A stretch of 64,000 bases of DNA from Chrysomallon squamiferum (GCA_012295275.1 CM022678.1:11943329-12007328); one strand, 5' to 3'. Shown: positions 20,761-34,643, counted from the first letter of the stretch. Translations and numbers: made by a program. Notes: generated by a model from the sequence alone, not told the origin.

Positions 20761-21032
20761 GTACAGGAAATTTTCAGGGTATAAGTACTTTGAACAACGT
20801 TCAAACAACTTGTTTGTCAAAAACACTCCTATAAATAATTGCATCAAATGCATTATCTGTTAACAAGTTTAGTTTATTTGCAATTAAATAATATCAAAGT
20901 TTTTTTTTTTATTTAGTATACAAAATGAAGTTCACTAAATAAACAGGTGGCGGATATTGCTGTTGTTGCTGCCGCCGAATGGCAGATGAACTCGTTGTAA
21001 CCTGTAAGATCTTACAATAGGTAGCGAGACCT

Positions 21033-21085
<53 letters not shown>

Positions 21086-21763
21086 GTCTGACACCAAATT
21101 ACCTAAATTAAGTCCAGCTGCAATAATAATAATTAATTTAAAAATTAAGAGCACATAATATTATTTACGACTGAATTATGATGGTGCACTGCAATAAAGT
21201 AGGACAAAATGAAATGCAGAAAATGAAGGAACAAAAACAACAAGGTTATAGTTACATTGTATCTGATAATCATATCTTTATTGTTTATTTATTTATTTAT
21301 TTATTTTTTAATAGTTTTTATCATAAAATCAGCACTTTACAATAAATAGCACAACATTGCTAAAATCAGCATTACTGAATGAAACATTTCAACTTTGCAT
21401 TATTACTACTCCACCACTATTGTGTATCATTTTGGCTTGAATTATTTATTGCAGTTAAAATAACATGGGTACATTTTATAAAATAACAACTTTTATTTTA
21501 ATTATTCAAAATTTATTTGCACCCATTCTACTGAAAATCAAATCAAAATCAAAGACTCTAGCCATTACGCAAAAATAAATATATACTGGACAATAAACAT
21601 ACTTCTTCACCCCAGTTTACTTGTACGAGAGTAAATATACATTCAAGACTTCTGCGTATATGTGTCTGTCTGTGTGCAGATTTACATATACAGCCAGTAC
21701 ATTGAAACAAGGTAGACGTGTCTTTGTGTGCTGTGTTTGTATGCTAGGTGTTTTGGTGTGTGA

Positions 21764-21810
<47 letters not shown>

Positions 21811-21923
21811 TGGTGTGAAGATTTACAGATAAACCCAATTATACAAATGAGACAGTCTTCTTTCTGTGTGTGTGTGTGTGTGCGTGCGTGCGTGCGTGAT
21901 TGGATTTACTTAATCCAATAAGA

Positions 21924-21970
<47 letters not shown>

Positions 21971-22918
21971 TAACTAGACGTGTATGTCTGTTAGTATATA
22001 ATACAACCAATACATTCATTCACACAGTCAGTGTTTGTATCTGAGTGTATGTGTGTATGAATATATACATAAAGACAATAAACCTATAGAGATAGGTAGA
22101 TAAATGTGTTTTAATGTGACATGCATCTGATACACGCATACATACAGACAGATAGCTTAATGCACATCCTACTGCATGTGTATATATGTATGATAGAAAG
22201 TCTATATATATTTAGAGAGCAAAGCTGGAATGGCTTTTCTGGATTTTTCAAAAACAAATTAATGCATAATTATATACACTTTTTATAAAAATAAAACATT
22301 TTTTTTTTTCTTTTTAATGCAACCATACAGTCAAACTAAATAATACAACAAAATTAAAAAAATATATTTATATATAAATATATAAAAGTATTTATTTTTC
22401 TAACTTAGAAAAATAAGGGGTTTTTCTTCTCTTTCTTTTCTGCTCTGACATTAACATTACATTAAATAAATTAAAATATCAAAGTTATTTAGTTAACACG
22501 TTTACAGAATTAACTAAAAATTATAAGTGAATATATTTTTTTTTACACCAGACAACTGCTTATGGTAAAGTAATGAGTGTTCATTTGTTTTTGCTTTTTT
22601 AATCTGTATCTTTTTTTTTTTTTTTTTTTTTTTTTTTGCATTTCAAATCAAGAAAATGTTTTGTAAGTGTGCAGAATTATATTTAATATCTTTGTTAAGC
22701 ATAACAAAAATAAAATAAAATTTAAAAAATCAATCAAAAAAAAATGTATGTAATGGTAGAATGTAACAAAATTTAAACATTTTTGCCATTATGCTAATTC
22801 TATATATAAAAAAAAAATCGTCTATATATAACAAAAACAATTATGGGCAAAATTTCACCAGCGATGGTAAGGCGTGACATCTGTTGCAGCAAGTTGCTAA
22901 AGTAACACATTTCCCGTT
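20761..22918. other. Non-coding stretch with microsatellites
   Basis: Holds (AAT)n at 21038-21083, (GT)n at 21766-21812, a GT/CG-type tract at 21865-21898, (AT)n at 21928-21963, T-run at 22612-22636. No supported gene. Confidence 0.6.
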
Positions 22919-23428
22919 CTAACTGACTGCTCCACTATTATTCGTATTTTCTTCTAGTGACTTGCCTGCAATGATTAATAATAAAAATAAAGAAAAAATA
23001 GAAAGAAGGACAGAAATAAACTCAAATAAAATGAAATAAAATAATAAAATTAAAGAATGAAATAAACTCAAATAAAATAAATGGTCCTTTCTAAAAGAAA
23101 CATTCAAATTATTTGCTGTTCTGAGAAGTTCACTGCAGCTCTCATCTACCTTTGAAAAAAGTTGACAGCTGCATTAAAATGGGTAGAACATGGCTTAGTC
23201 AGCAACATCGATGTGAAATTGTAAATTACTATTTGAGCAATTCATTTAGATAGTTTGACTCAACAGATTTAGGAATATTTCACATGGCAAAGCTGAGAGT
23301 AAATTAGAACGTTTACACATATATGTCATGTCTTATAATGTAAATTTGTAATGTTGCCTCACAAACAGAAATGTTGTTTTGGTAAAACGTAAATCTCATT
23401 TGCTGATTCGTCATCACTGACAAACATG
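22919..23428 (-). CDS. Possible small minus-strand gene (candidate exons only)
   Basis: Three pieces could belong together. A start at 23428 in GCCGCCATG context gives MFVSDDESANEIYVLPKQ. A piece near 23170-23090 after a good acceptor (ccattttaatgcag) reads CQLFSKVDESCSELLRTANN. A terminal piece at 22965-22919 after aatcattgcag reads KSLEENTNNSGAVS and a stop. I found no convincing donors joining them, and do not recognise the product. The CATGGCGGCG motif at 23424-23435 fits a YY1-type promoter site. Confidence 0.25.
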
Positions 23429-23434
23429 GCGGCG

Positions 23435-24459
23435 TAGAATAACCAGTCGGATGCCGTGCAATGTAATTTTGAGTTACAGCCTATTAATGTAGTCCAATGC
23501 ATAAGCAGGTAAAAAAATGATCAATATTAATAGTTTTGAAAACATCTCGACTTTCATTTCTATGCATGTTTTTAGCTGAAATCAGTCAATAAAACTCGCT
23601 TTTTTGTGATTTTTAGTGTGACCTGTCAAACGTTTAAAGAAATTATGCTAAAATTAAGCACATTTTTTTTCCAAACTTCATCTTAAAGCCTCTGACATCA
23701 CACCCCGTGCATCACGTATTACTGGAAAGTGGTTTATCTTATTCCATCAAAACCTGAGTTTTCATAATTTTCACCATGTGACTCGTTATCCAGTGCTGCC
23801 ACACAAATATCATTCTGTTTGTTTCCTGGTGACATATCAAACTTTGAGCAGTCATGCAAGATTACATTTTTCTTTTTAATATTTGAAACACTGAATTAAT
23901 TACTGAAATCAAAACGTAATTTGACAAAATTATCCTAATTACGTTCTCTTTGTTGTTGTTGTTGTTCACCATTTCATTGACTTGTTATAAACAAGTTTTT
24001 GCTTTATTTAACTTTTGATGGTTTATTTTTTCATCTTGTCTATAGAAAATTCTCCTGTGTGTTCATGTTTCAAAATTTGACATTCACTAAGAGAATTGTA
24101 ATAATCATATTTTTATCATTAAGTATTGTTTTCTTTTAACAAACTGACAAAAACCTAGATTTAATTTATTTTATTTTACTTTTAAAATGTTTTTTATTAT
24201 TTTTTTTTTTTTTTTTGTTTTGTTGGTGAATGGAACAGTCCAATATTAATTAAATGTTATGACACAAGTAAAAATATGCTAATTAATATGCAAAATTAAT
24301 TTTTATCTTCCGTGAATTAAATGTTAATCAAATACAACACAATGCTTATATTGTTTTTTTTTTTTTTTTTTTTGTCCCTTTTTCTCTAAATTATAAGCAT
24401 ATCTGTATACATTGTTATGCTGTCCAAGGTGATTACAAACTGATATTTATAATCTACAG
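23435..24459. other. Non-coding AT-rich sequence
   Basis: Nothing recognised. T-runs at 24199-24216 and 24354-24373. Confidence 0.5.
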
Positions 24460-25069
24460 GACAAAAATGTTCATGGTAGTAGAATATACTGACAAGAAAG
24501 AAATCGCTGTGATCTCAATGAACTGTATGGAAGTGACAAGTGAGTTGTGTGGACCACATACAAGTCAACAGAACTAGAGAGAGATCCAGAGAACTGACAT
24601 CAACAAAATGGAATTTTTATCCAATTCAATTAACATACAAATCAGTTAAGTTTTAATATTAATCCTTTATTATGATGTAGATATTTTATATTTGTAAGAA
24701 ATTCTTAGAAAACAACTTAAGTAAAAACCAGCTGAAGTCAAATACTAGTTTTGTTTGATAAGTGATGAGAACTGTATCTGCAAATTGTAAATACTATGTA
24801 AATTTTAAATATTATGTAAGTTCTAAATATTATGTAAATTTTAAATATTATGTAAGTTCTAAATATTATGTAAACTAGGAAACATTAAACACAGTGCTGA
24901 AAAATAAAGAGTTAAGGAGATAAATATTTTCTGTTTCATCAATTTCTGTTTATTGCACTTTTTAAATTATTTTTTGCAGATATCTTATGAAAAGGCTAGA
25001 AAGAAGAATGAGATTTCCAGACACTCAATTCAGAAAAAAAACAAAAACAAGGACAGTGGCGTTCAGTAG
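24460..25069 (+). pseudogene. Decayed BEN-domain-protein-like gene fragment
   Basis: First piece (acceptor taatctacag, ATG at 24467): MFMVVEYTDKKEIAVISMNC to MEVT. In the next frame it is followed by VWTTYKSTELERDPEN. Second piece (acceptor tttttgcag, 24980): ISYEKARKKNEISRHSIQKK then NKNKDSGVQ and stop. The order F.(V/L)VE..D...VS, then (W)PPYKS-like, then YE.ARKK is the usual N-terminal pattern of BEN-domain and related proteins common in invertebrates. The frame change between MEVT and the YKS block, and early stops, point to a dead copy. The match is by pattern only. Confidence 0.35.
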
Positions 25070-28000
25070 TCAGGAAGAAAAAGACAAAAATTGACTGCAT
25101 ATTTAACATGTTCTATCACAGTCTGCATTAGTTAGCAAACAGAGTTGCTCATATGTGTCAAACTTTTTAAAATGAACAGCATTGTATTCATATACTATCA
25201 GCAGTTTTAAATTAATTTTCACATCGGCAAAATTCACATTTTCATCAGTCCATAATTAGGAAAAAAAATGTATCCAAACGCTACAGTGATAGTTGAATTT
25301 TGAAATTCTCTAGTCAGTGCTGAATGTATTATGTAATCTACAGTAATTTGTTTTCCTGCATATTTCTGTTACTGCCAGCTGTCTAGATGTGACAGTGAGG
25401 ACTGCCCAAATTATCCTGCACCAGTTAACATTATCTTATTTCACTAAAACAAAGACTGAATCAGCACTGTAACATCCATGAGAATCTACATCTACACAAT
25501 AACAGGAGTTGCCAGCATCTACAAGCAGTGACATAATTCACAGGATTTTACACAGCAGTCCTTCAGCTAGTAATTCTTCTAAAAAAATATTCAATGGATT
25601 ATACTGTTTTTTTTTATACATACCACAAAATGGAATATTTCCAGCTAATTTGAATTTCAAATAAGTGTTTCTGTCACATGCATTCACCTAACAGAACAGA
25701 TGTTTATCAAATCTGAAATTACCATTTGTTATCAGTGTTAGTAAGTTTGTATTTGTTGTTATTAATTTGAAAGCTTCATACTTATTTTACCAATACTTAT
25801 TATTCTTCTTGTTTTTCTCTTATTTCTTACAGAGGAAAAAAATAAATTAATATGAGCTGTCTATATGAAACTTTAGTCTAAATTAGCCTAAATATGGTTT
25901 GGCTTATTAATATTAAAAACTATTTGTTTCTTTAAATTATTTTGTTATACTGAGCTGACAACTATTTTTAAATAAAACGATGAAACAAACATAAATATCC
26001 TTTTGTTTATGCCATCATTGGAAACAACTGAGAAAGAGACTTCAAAATATTTAACATTTTAGAGAAACTTAGAGCAGAACCAGACACAGAAAATGCAATA
26101 TTAGTGTTATGCACAGTTTTAAGACAAATTAGAGAGAATTGTGGAAATATGGATGTGTGTGTGTGTGTGGTGTTCTCAAACGGGTAGGTGCTGTTGTGCC
26201 ATTCATCTTGCCTAATCCTAAGAATTTAATTCTTAAAAAAAAAACATTAAAAAAAATAACAAATTCAAAATCTTGCACTCACCATTTTATTATGTTATGT
26301 TCCTTAAGCATAAAAATTAAAATCAAACAATGAATATTCATCATTCATGTCATAATGCCATTTCAGTGTTGGAATTTGAAATATTAAACAGACATAAACC
26401 TGCAGTTGCTTTCTTTCTTTTTTTTCTTTTTTTCTTTTATTCATGTTTATTATAATCCAGATTAATATATTTTCCAAACATTTTGAAACAAAGAGAAAGA
26501 AGCTCATATTCAATGCAATAAATAATGTATTCGATTACAGTCTACAGGTTTCAACTTTCTTGAAATGCATGGGTACATATTAATAAATAACAGAAATATT
26601 ATTTTTCAAAATCTGTTTACTGTCACACATGAGGGATTCTGTGGAAAATTCAGTGACAGAATCAAACTTTTACAATAAGAATTTTTACAGTATAAATGTC
26701 ATTTGATTAATAAATGAATAAATAAAAAATATCTTTGTTTTCAAATTTCTAATGAATTTAGTGAAATATTCCACTGCTTTTTGTTTGGTTTTGAAACAGT
26801 ATTTAACAATCTGCAGAATTCTACATTCATTTTGAAAAAAAGCTATTTATGGGTAGAAAGCAAACAGAATGGTATTAATAATAATTATAATGTTTGTTAA
26901 TTTTTACAGTTAGAATTTGTCAGTTTTAATTTTAAAATATTTAATTTTTTTTTTTTTTTTTTTTTGACCCTATGAAAAATTAATAATTATATATATTAGA
27001 GATATTTTGATTTAGAGAACAATATTATAAATACATATATATTTATAGTTTTTCATTATAAAAGAAAAATAAAGTAAATCTTGAAAAAAAAAATAATAAT
27101 ATGAATAAAAATGACTTTGGAATTCACATTGGTTTCATGAAAAACGTACTTGACTTTATTTCATCCAAAAATAAATATACCAAGTAAATAAACAAAAATA
27201 TATATATATATATATATATATACAATCTCTTTAAAACGTTTTCTTTCAAAAGGATACATATATATATATAATTCAATAAATAGTAAAATTCTAAAGTTCA
27301 AAGTCTAGAGTTATTTCCCTTCGTGATTTCACACAACAATTATTCATCATTTCATTTATTCCCCTTTACATATGCGTATGCATGTTTGTTACCTGGATTT
27401 CTAATAACTGAATGGATAAACTTGTTGTCAACAGTATTACTTTTTCTGTTATTATTTTATTCTAATAATAATAAAACAATTTTTTTTATTATATATACAT
27501 ATTTTTTCTTTAATTTGTACTGTAACAATATATACTTATTTCCATATTTTGACAAAACTCAAAATTATTTTATCAACAACAAAAACTGGAAAATATTTTA
27601 TTATAAATTCAATTTTTTTAGTTTTTTTCACTACATTTTAGTTCAGTTTTGCAGTTTTATTTTATTTACTTTTTGGAAGCATAGAAAATATATTTAAATG
27701 TCTATTTTCATAATAAAAATAATGTCATTAGCCTTTGTTAATTTTTCTCGTTTCAGTCAGATTTGCATAAATAAATCACATACATTTCAGATAAATATTT
27801 AAATTAAAAGGAGTTTTTAATAAAGAAAAATGATTAACATGTATTTTTAAGAATTTTCAACATACCTATGAATCAGGCAATAAGACTGTTAATTATTTTA
27901 TATGATGGAAAAGTTAACTTTCTAAATCTGAAGTAACTTTTATATGTATACAGCTTTCCGATAAGATTAAGGTTTCCAAATAAATACAGGCATTGAAATA

Positions 28001-28617
28001 TTTAGCTGGCTTCCAGAAAAACAGAAACTGAGAAATATGATGTTTTTGAGTTAGGCACACTTTGTTTTTGTTTCTGTGATGCTAATTCAAGTGAGGTGCT
28101 CTTGTCATGATCCCACATAAGTTATTACTTATTCTTGTATTCATTTATTATCATATCACATTTATTAGCAGGAACAGAATTTAGCAGTGAGAAACATTTT
28201 ACGTATAGGTAGTTGAAGAGTGTTTAATGTTTATTAATAAAGATCAAATACACACTGCTTTAGAAGTGTTTTATTTTGTTTCATTCTTTGTTTTTTCATT
28301 ATTTATATTATAAAAATAAAAGTAAAAGATTTAGACTGTAGCCAGGAAATGGACCATTTCCAGTCCAGATTTGGTGGACAAATGTTCAATACTTTTTATT
28401 ATTACAAAATTTTCAATCATTTCTGTTCAGAAATAATTCTGTTATGAGAAATCAGAATTCACCAGTAAATGGAAATATGGAATTCTTCTGCTTCTTCTTT
28501 TTGTTTTTCTTTTTTTTTTGTTTACATTATAATGAAATTGTACCTTCTGCAGTGAGAAACTATAGGCAGTGAGAAACCAAAAATCAAGTTTAGTTTCTTG
28601 TCCAGGTATTAGAATGA

Positions 28618-28669
<52 letters not shown>

Positions 28670-29379
28670 GTCATAAATGAATTTAATCATTTGGAGTTTT
28701 CAAGTTTTATTTAAAAAATAAATGATAAAAATTTTAAAATGCAGGAAGGTAAGTTATGGGAAACTTAATGGGGACCTACAAGACATTTTTTTTTTCTCTC
28801 TTTCTGGCCTAACTTGGCATTTGAATGAATTTATTGTGTATTTAATATGTTGTGTATTTGCATTAATACAAATTAATAAAATTTATAAAAATAAATAAAT
28901 AAATAAATAAATTTATATATTTTTTTAGCTTTTTTAAATTTTTTTAAATTTTTTTAGTTCTGTGTAAAACTTGTTCCAGCATTAGGATTAATCCCAATAA
29001 TGTAAGCATAAAGAAACTATCCCAGTCTTAAAGATCAGAATACATTCCAGTCAGTTTTGGCAGGAATGCAGTGGGCAGTAATTAAGTGCATGTTAGACAC
29101 AAATTATTAAAAATAATTTTTTAAAAGTCAGCAAAGAATGGTGAAAACAACAATCACTAATAATACTGTTCTATAGTAATTTATTCAACATATATATATA
29201 CTTCTTTTTTTTTTACATTAAAATTTCATGTTGATCTACATTAATTTTCAATTGTGTGAATTTTTAAACAGGTATTTGCATATGTTATAAACTGTATATT
29301 TTAAATTCCAAATGACAGCATCTGAAGTGTTGAAACTAATCTGAAACCTGAATTCCAACATACAGACATCTTAATCTCA

Positions 29380-29380
<1 letters not shown>

Positions 29381-29423
<43 letters not shown>

Positions 29424-29555
29424 CACATAAATATAATAATGATAATAATAATAATAATAATGATAATAATAATAATGATGATAATGATAATAATAATAAT
29501 AATAATGATAATAATAATAATGATATAATAATAATAATAATAATGATGATGATAA
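29381..29555. repeat. (AAT)n/(GAT)n imperfect microsatellite
   Basis: About 175 bp of taa/tga/tgatga units. Antisense open frames made of Ile, Tyr, Leu and Ser come from the repeat. Confidence 0.9.
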
Positions 29556-32113
29556 AGACCCTGTGATAGTTTTCAATAGCAGCACTATCCAAAATGATTG
29601 AATTGTAAGATTTGTCTTTGTCATTCACAGAAATTAGTTCGTGACATGTGTAAAGCATGTTCAAACTCTGAAATACATGCGCTAACATGGACCTACAACA
29701 ATTTTCAACCAAAGTAAATAAAAAAATAAAAAAATTGCCTTCAGTTACTAATAAGGTTTTTACTTATCACACTTTGTACATCTAAAGATTTATTTCACTT
29801 GCTTCAAAAGGGATATAAAAAAAAGAAGAAAAATATTATTAAATAAATTTATATTTTAAATGTCTGAAGTTAAAACAAAAGTAAATTACTGGTTATGAAT
29901 AAAGTAAAAAATGCATACGAAATCTGTGTAAACCATATCCAACAGAGCTAATAAAGAGAAAAAGAAAATGTTATCACCACATTTGTATCTCTAATGTCTA
30001 CAGCGAACATTTGAATAGAAAGCCAGATCTGCTTTCTCATTCATATTTTTCTGTCAGAATGTTCAGACTGAATTTAATTCTTTAATACTGAACAGTAGTT
30101 TATAACCTAAAGAAAAAGAAAAAAAAAAACCTTGGCTATGAATACAATTACAGATGATGAAAATTTTGTAATCATATCGGATTTTACATTATCTCTAAAT
30201 TTCTAAACAGAAACTTTGAAAAAAAATATTATTGGTTTCACATAGTTATTTTTGTGTTGGACTGTATAATATAAACAAACATATTCAGATATTAAAACAA
30301 TTTATCTTGCAAAGTATTTTCCTTTCAGAACACTCTTCAACAAATTTGTCAAACCATAAACTTAATAAATTCTAATAATATGTAATGAGAAAATAAATTA
30401 TTTTAGGTTGTTTGTGGAAAAAATATTATTGTTCTAAAACCACACAAGTTTCTAATTTATAAACAAATCATTTTATGACAATTTTGATATTTCAAAACAA
30501 AGACCTCCCCAAGAGCAATTTAATATTTGTTTACATGAAATAATCATTTCAGATGCAAAGATGATGTCATATTAACAATGATGATATTCGTTACAGAACA
30601 GAAATACAAAAAGAAAAAAATAGAATAAATTCAGAATGTTTTTTGTTGTTATTTCAATGCTTTAATCACGAAATTTTGGCATTCTGTGAAATTCAGAAAA
30701 GATTATAATGAAATTCATAGTGACTAGACCCAACCAGAAAACAGACAGGTATCAAAACTCCACAGTGAGATAGTATGATATCAAAACAACCAAATTTTGG
30801 GGATAGTAAGATATCAAAACAACCAAAAAATTTTCGGATAGTATGGTATCAAAACAATCATACTTTAAGCATGCAGATATAAGTAAGTGATGCAAGAAAA
30901 ATGATTGTAAGAAATCTAGATTAGTTCTAAATCACTGACAAATGCATTTAACTGGGGTTGGGTTAAATGATTAAATTTACAATATGTGTGGTTCAAACAA
31001 ATGTGACAGTGATTTTTTTATTTTGAAAATCTTACAACTCTGAAACATTACACACAATGAGAATAAAAATAATAATAATGTAATTTAAGTTTTAAAATTT
31101 ACTTTACAGTATTTATAAAAAAAAAGAATTAAAAAAAAGTAGTTTTGTCTGTTCATCTTTCTGTCTATATTTGTGTTAGTATTACAAAAATTAAAAAGGA
31201 ATTTTGGAAATTCCAAATTTGAATATGGTGTATTGAAAGCCTCTTAAATTAATGAATTTTTACAACGAAAAAAAAAATAAAAAAAAAGTAAAAAAAAAAA
31301 AAAAGTGAATACAATAAAATAATAAATGATAATAATTAAAAAAAAATACTAAGTGATAATAATAATTAAAAAATAATAATAAAAAGTAGTATATACATAT
31401 AATAATACAAAATGCATCATGATGACATGGAATTTGGACATTTTTACATTACTGAATTAAAATTTGGGATTCCTAAGTTTGCAGGAATGACACAAGAAGA
31501 AATCCTTTATTTATTTATTTTTGTAACATCTGAATGCTTTCTGACTTTTAAAATACATTCTTTAGCTTTGTCTTCATACTTGTAACATTATACATTTACA
31601 AATAATTTTGTGTAAGCCTGTAACACAAATTAAAGAAAGTCTTAGCAACAATTTCTTGGCTTTGAAACCAAACTTTTGAACAAAAACTGCTATGACTGAA
31701 GGAATAATTTTTCTCAACCTTCATTTCGAATTCCTGCAATTGCAATACCTGGAACACGTAAAATCAGGAATGAAATAATAACAGAATTTTTTGGAAACAT
31801 TAAATTAATAATAATGATGATAATGGATAGTTTCAATACATTCCCAGTACTAAACTTTGTAAAATTAAAAAGGAAATCAAATATACAAGTACCTATGTGT
31901 TCAGTAACATAAAACCTGATCTACAGGCCCAATGTTGATCAATTTGATCTATATAAATATAAGCTGGGTATTTCATTAAACAAATCTTATCTCTGTATCA
32001 TACAATTTTTATCATAAGGATGAATGACGCCAGATACCTGCATTTATATTAAATTTTTTAATAACAGGGACATTAGCTGTATTAATAATTACATTAAATA
32101 AGGTTCTTTCTTT

Positions 32114-32117
<4 letters not shown>

Positions 32118-32180
<63 letters not shown>
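32118..32180. repeat. T-run followed directly by A-run
   Basis: About 32 T then about 32 A, a perfect self-complementary homopolymer palindrome, followed by (CA)n at 32195-32212. It may be an assembly join or a true hairpin. Confidence 0.8.
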
Positions 32181-32182
<2 letters not shown>

Positions 32183-33067
32183 TAATTGTAACCACACACA
32201 CACACACACACAAATGAAAGTGGGGGAAGGAAAAAAAAAAAAAAAAAGGAAATAATAATAATAACTGTACAAATATTTGTGAATTTTTGTTTTTAAACAC
32301 ACAAATTTATCACACGAAAAAATAATAGGAAGGTCACCGTTGAGGACAGCAGACACATTTGTAAAAAGTGATCACAACATTGCACAAGACAGAGAGGTCA
32401 CCCACCCCCTGACTGAAATGTCCACAGATGGGTGAGTTTATTATTACTAATGGAGGGTAGCGCAGTATGACTTGAGGCACTTCGTTACCCAGTCTCAGAT
32501 GGGTCCACTCTTTTTTTTTAACGGGGTGGGAAATAGTATTCCCTAAGGAGAAGAAGGATTTTTTGTCGTTTTTTTTTGTTTTTTTTTTTTTTTTTCTCCC
32601 CTTAAATTTTTTTTTTTTTTTTTTTTTTAATCTTCAGAGTTCAGGCTTTTCACAATTTTCCAGTTAATTTTGGCATGCAAGTTAAAAATGAGCATCAGGC
32701 TGACTATTTTTATCTCCGACATAGTCATAGTATGATGCACTGACTTTTTTATACATACATTTTTTATATTTTTTATACAGATAACAGATAGATGGACAGA
32801 AGATTAAGTACTATAGATTTATTTCATTTAGAAATGTTGTTTATTAAATAACAATCTAATTATTCTATTTTACATGATGATAATAAAGAAAAAGAAAAAA
32901 AAAAAAAAGATAAAAGAGCACTTTCTGGAATGGGAAATAAGTAATTCAAAGGATGTAGAACCAAAAGAATTCATCAATTCTTTTTTAATCTACTTGTTTT
33001 ATTTTATTTTAATTTAATGATGAACACATTCTGATAAGAATGAAATAAAAGGAGAAACATTTTTTAC

Positions 33068-33141
33068 CCTCTAATGAGTTCAACAGCATCTTCATACTTC
33101 ATGCCTCCCTCCATCAAAGCAAGAGCAACAAGAACAGGAGC
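33068..33141 (-). CDS. PTP4A: PTP4A (PRL) protein tyrosine phosphatase, exon after the active site
   Basis: Acceptor tttctatcag on the minus strand, then (R)APVLVALALMEGGMKYEDAV and ELIR, ending at a GGTAAA donor. It completes the HCVAGLGR loop begun in the preceding exon: the split codon AG|A gives the catalytic Arg. The block matches the conserved APVLVALALIE.GMKYEDAV.FIR of PTP4A/PRL phosphatases. These small dual-specificity phosphatases are membrane-anchored by a C-terminal CAAX prenyl group and bind CNNM magnesium transporters. The CAAX exon was not found in the window. Confidence 0.9.
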
Positions 33142-33364
33142 TCTGATAGAAACAAAAATAAAATACGTAATGAATAAAAAAAACATGAGCAGTAAACTTG
33201 TAATCACTTGAAATAATCAAAATATAACAGTTTAAAAATAGCCATACATATGAGACAGACACAGACAGACAGAGAGACAGACACATAAACTCAGTGTTTT
33301 CTTTTCAGATATTCCCATAATAAAAAGTGCATGTAACAGCACCCATATACATACAGAGCACAAG

Positions 33365-33443
<79 letters not shown>

Positions 33444-33738
33444 GTATATCTAGCTACCTATCTATGTATATATAAATGTTTTTTTTTAAAAACAACCTCA
33501 ATCCGTCTCATTTTTAACTATCTTCTTACATTATAAGCAACCACAAACACATACATACATACATAGATACTGCAGTGCAATTTAATGAAGCCAATTATTT
33601 TCTGACAAACTTCTCCTGTGGTGAGTAACACGGTACACAACGAGTAAGTAAAACAAGCAGATGTAATTATACCACATTCCTTTTATTTTTATATATATAT
33701 TTTTATATATATATTTTTTCTATATTTGTTTTTATTAC
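33142..33738 (-). other. PTP4A intron within the active-site codon
   Basis: 597 bp containing (CT)n at 33367-33438 and a GACA-rich tract at 33253-33285. No exon seen. Confidence 0.8.
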
Positions 33739-33869
33739 CTTCCCAGTCCTGCAACACAGTGCACTGCCACACAGCAGCCTGGCTCTTCTTTAAACCTCGT
33801 CTTCAGTAAATTAAACCAGTCCTCAACAACTTCATTAGGTGGTGCAGTACCATCATCAAATTGCCAGTC
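33739..33869 (-). CDS. PTP4A: PTP4A (PRL) phosphatase, exon with the catalytic Cys
   Basis: Acceptor tgttatttcag, then [40 protein letters not shown] and GLG, ending at GGAAG|GTAATA. The DWPFDDG-like block supplies the general-acid loop (WPFDD; here Gln replaces the usual Pro), and HCVAGLGR the P-loop with catalytic Cys and the PRL-type Ala after the second position. The vicinal Cys pair before VAVHC is also a family feature. The intron phase (2) fits the next exon. Exons upstream, toward the N terminus, should lie at higher coordinates and were not recognised. Copy C of the lysine-rich gene is inserted in that intron. Confidence 0.92.
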
Positions 33870-34576
33870 CTGAAATAACAGTTTAAAAAGTTTTTTTAAA
33901 GTTTTAAAATATATATATATATACTAAAGAAATAAAATAAAATACAATAAAAAGAATAAAGAAAACAATAATAAAATTAAAAAATATAAATTCATTTACA
34001 ATACTAATAAATTTAAAAAAACAAATCCAACTATATAAAATATTTTTTTTTTTTTTTTAAATTCAGCATGATACTGATAAAAAAAGAAAACAAATTCTTC
34101 AATTAATTAATTATTTATATACTCATTAAGAAGTGTTTTCAGGGTATATGGATAATGATTAGTGAATGAAAATAAAAAACATAGCCATCATTATCTGTGT
34201 TGAACAAAGAAATAGACTCATATATCATTCCCTCCCCCCCCATGCACACCCACACAATGACAAACGCAAGTAAACCAATAGAAAAAAATAAATAAATCAT
34301 GTTAACACTAGTTAACACAAAGAACAAAATTAGTTGAAACACGTACAAGGCTAATGATTTCTGTTTCTACTTCAACTAACGATTTCTGGTCTATTTAAAA
34401 ACAGATAATTTTCTATTATTATCAACAATCGAAAGCAATTGTAAAGCTGTTATCTGGAGAAAGAATCAATCCAAAGTGCATTCACTAGCTTTTTCTTTTC
34501 TGTCAGTGACGCAAGATGTGTATAAAAGATTCCTTGCTGCTAATAACTTTATGATAGCAATGGATTTCCTTACTTA

Positions 34577-34577
<1 letters not shown>
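33870..34577 (-). other. PTP4A intron, unique part
   Basis: AT-rich, no exon seen. Ends where the (GT)n tract that opens the copy C insertion begins. Confidence 0.6.

Positions 34578-34579
<2 letters not shown>

Positions 34580-34641
<62 letters not shown>
34580..34641. repeat. (GT)n microsatellite at the left edge of the copy C block
   Basis: About 30 GT units. It marks the breakpoint between PTP4A intron and duplicated sequence. Confidence 0.9.

Positions 34642-34643
<2 letters not shown>

Larger units (their letters stand above)
25070..33067. other. Long non-coding stretch, 3' side of PTP4A
   Basis: AT-rich, with (AT)n at 27197-27222 and 28619-28669, (AAT)n/(GAT)n at 29381-29555, a T-run/A-run junction at 32117-32180, T-runs at 32580-32630. 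A somewhat less AT-rich patch at 32330-32520 could be 3' UTR. The last coding exon of PTP4A (family ending ..RRGA.NSKQL....) should lie on the minus strand here or beyond, but I could not find it. Confidence 0.5.

Noticed and set aside
29301-29712. Ile/Tyr/Leu-rich antisense frames
   Set aside because: They are translations of (AAT)n/(GAT)n microsatellite.
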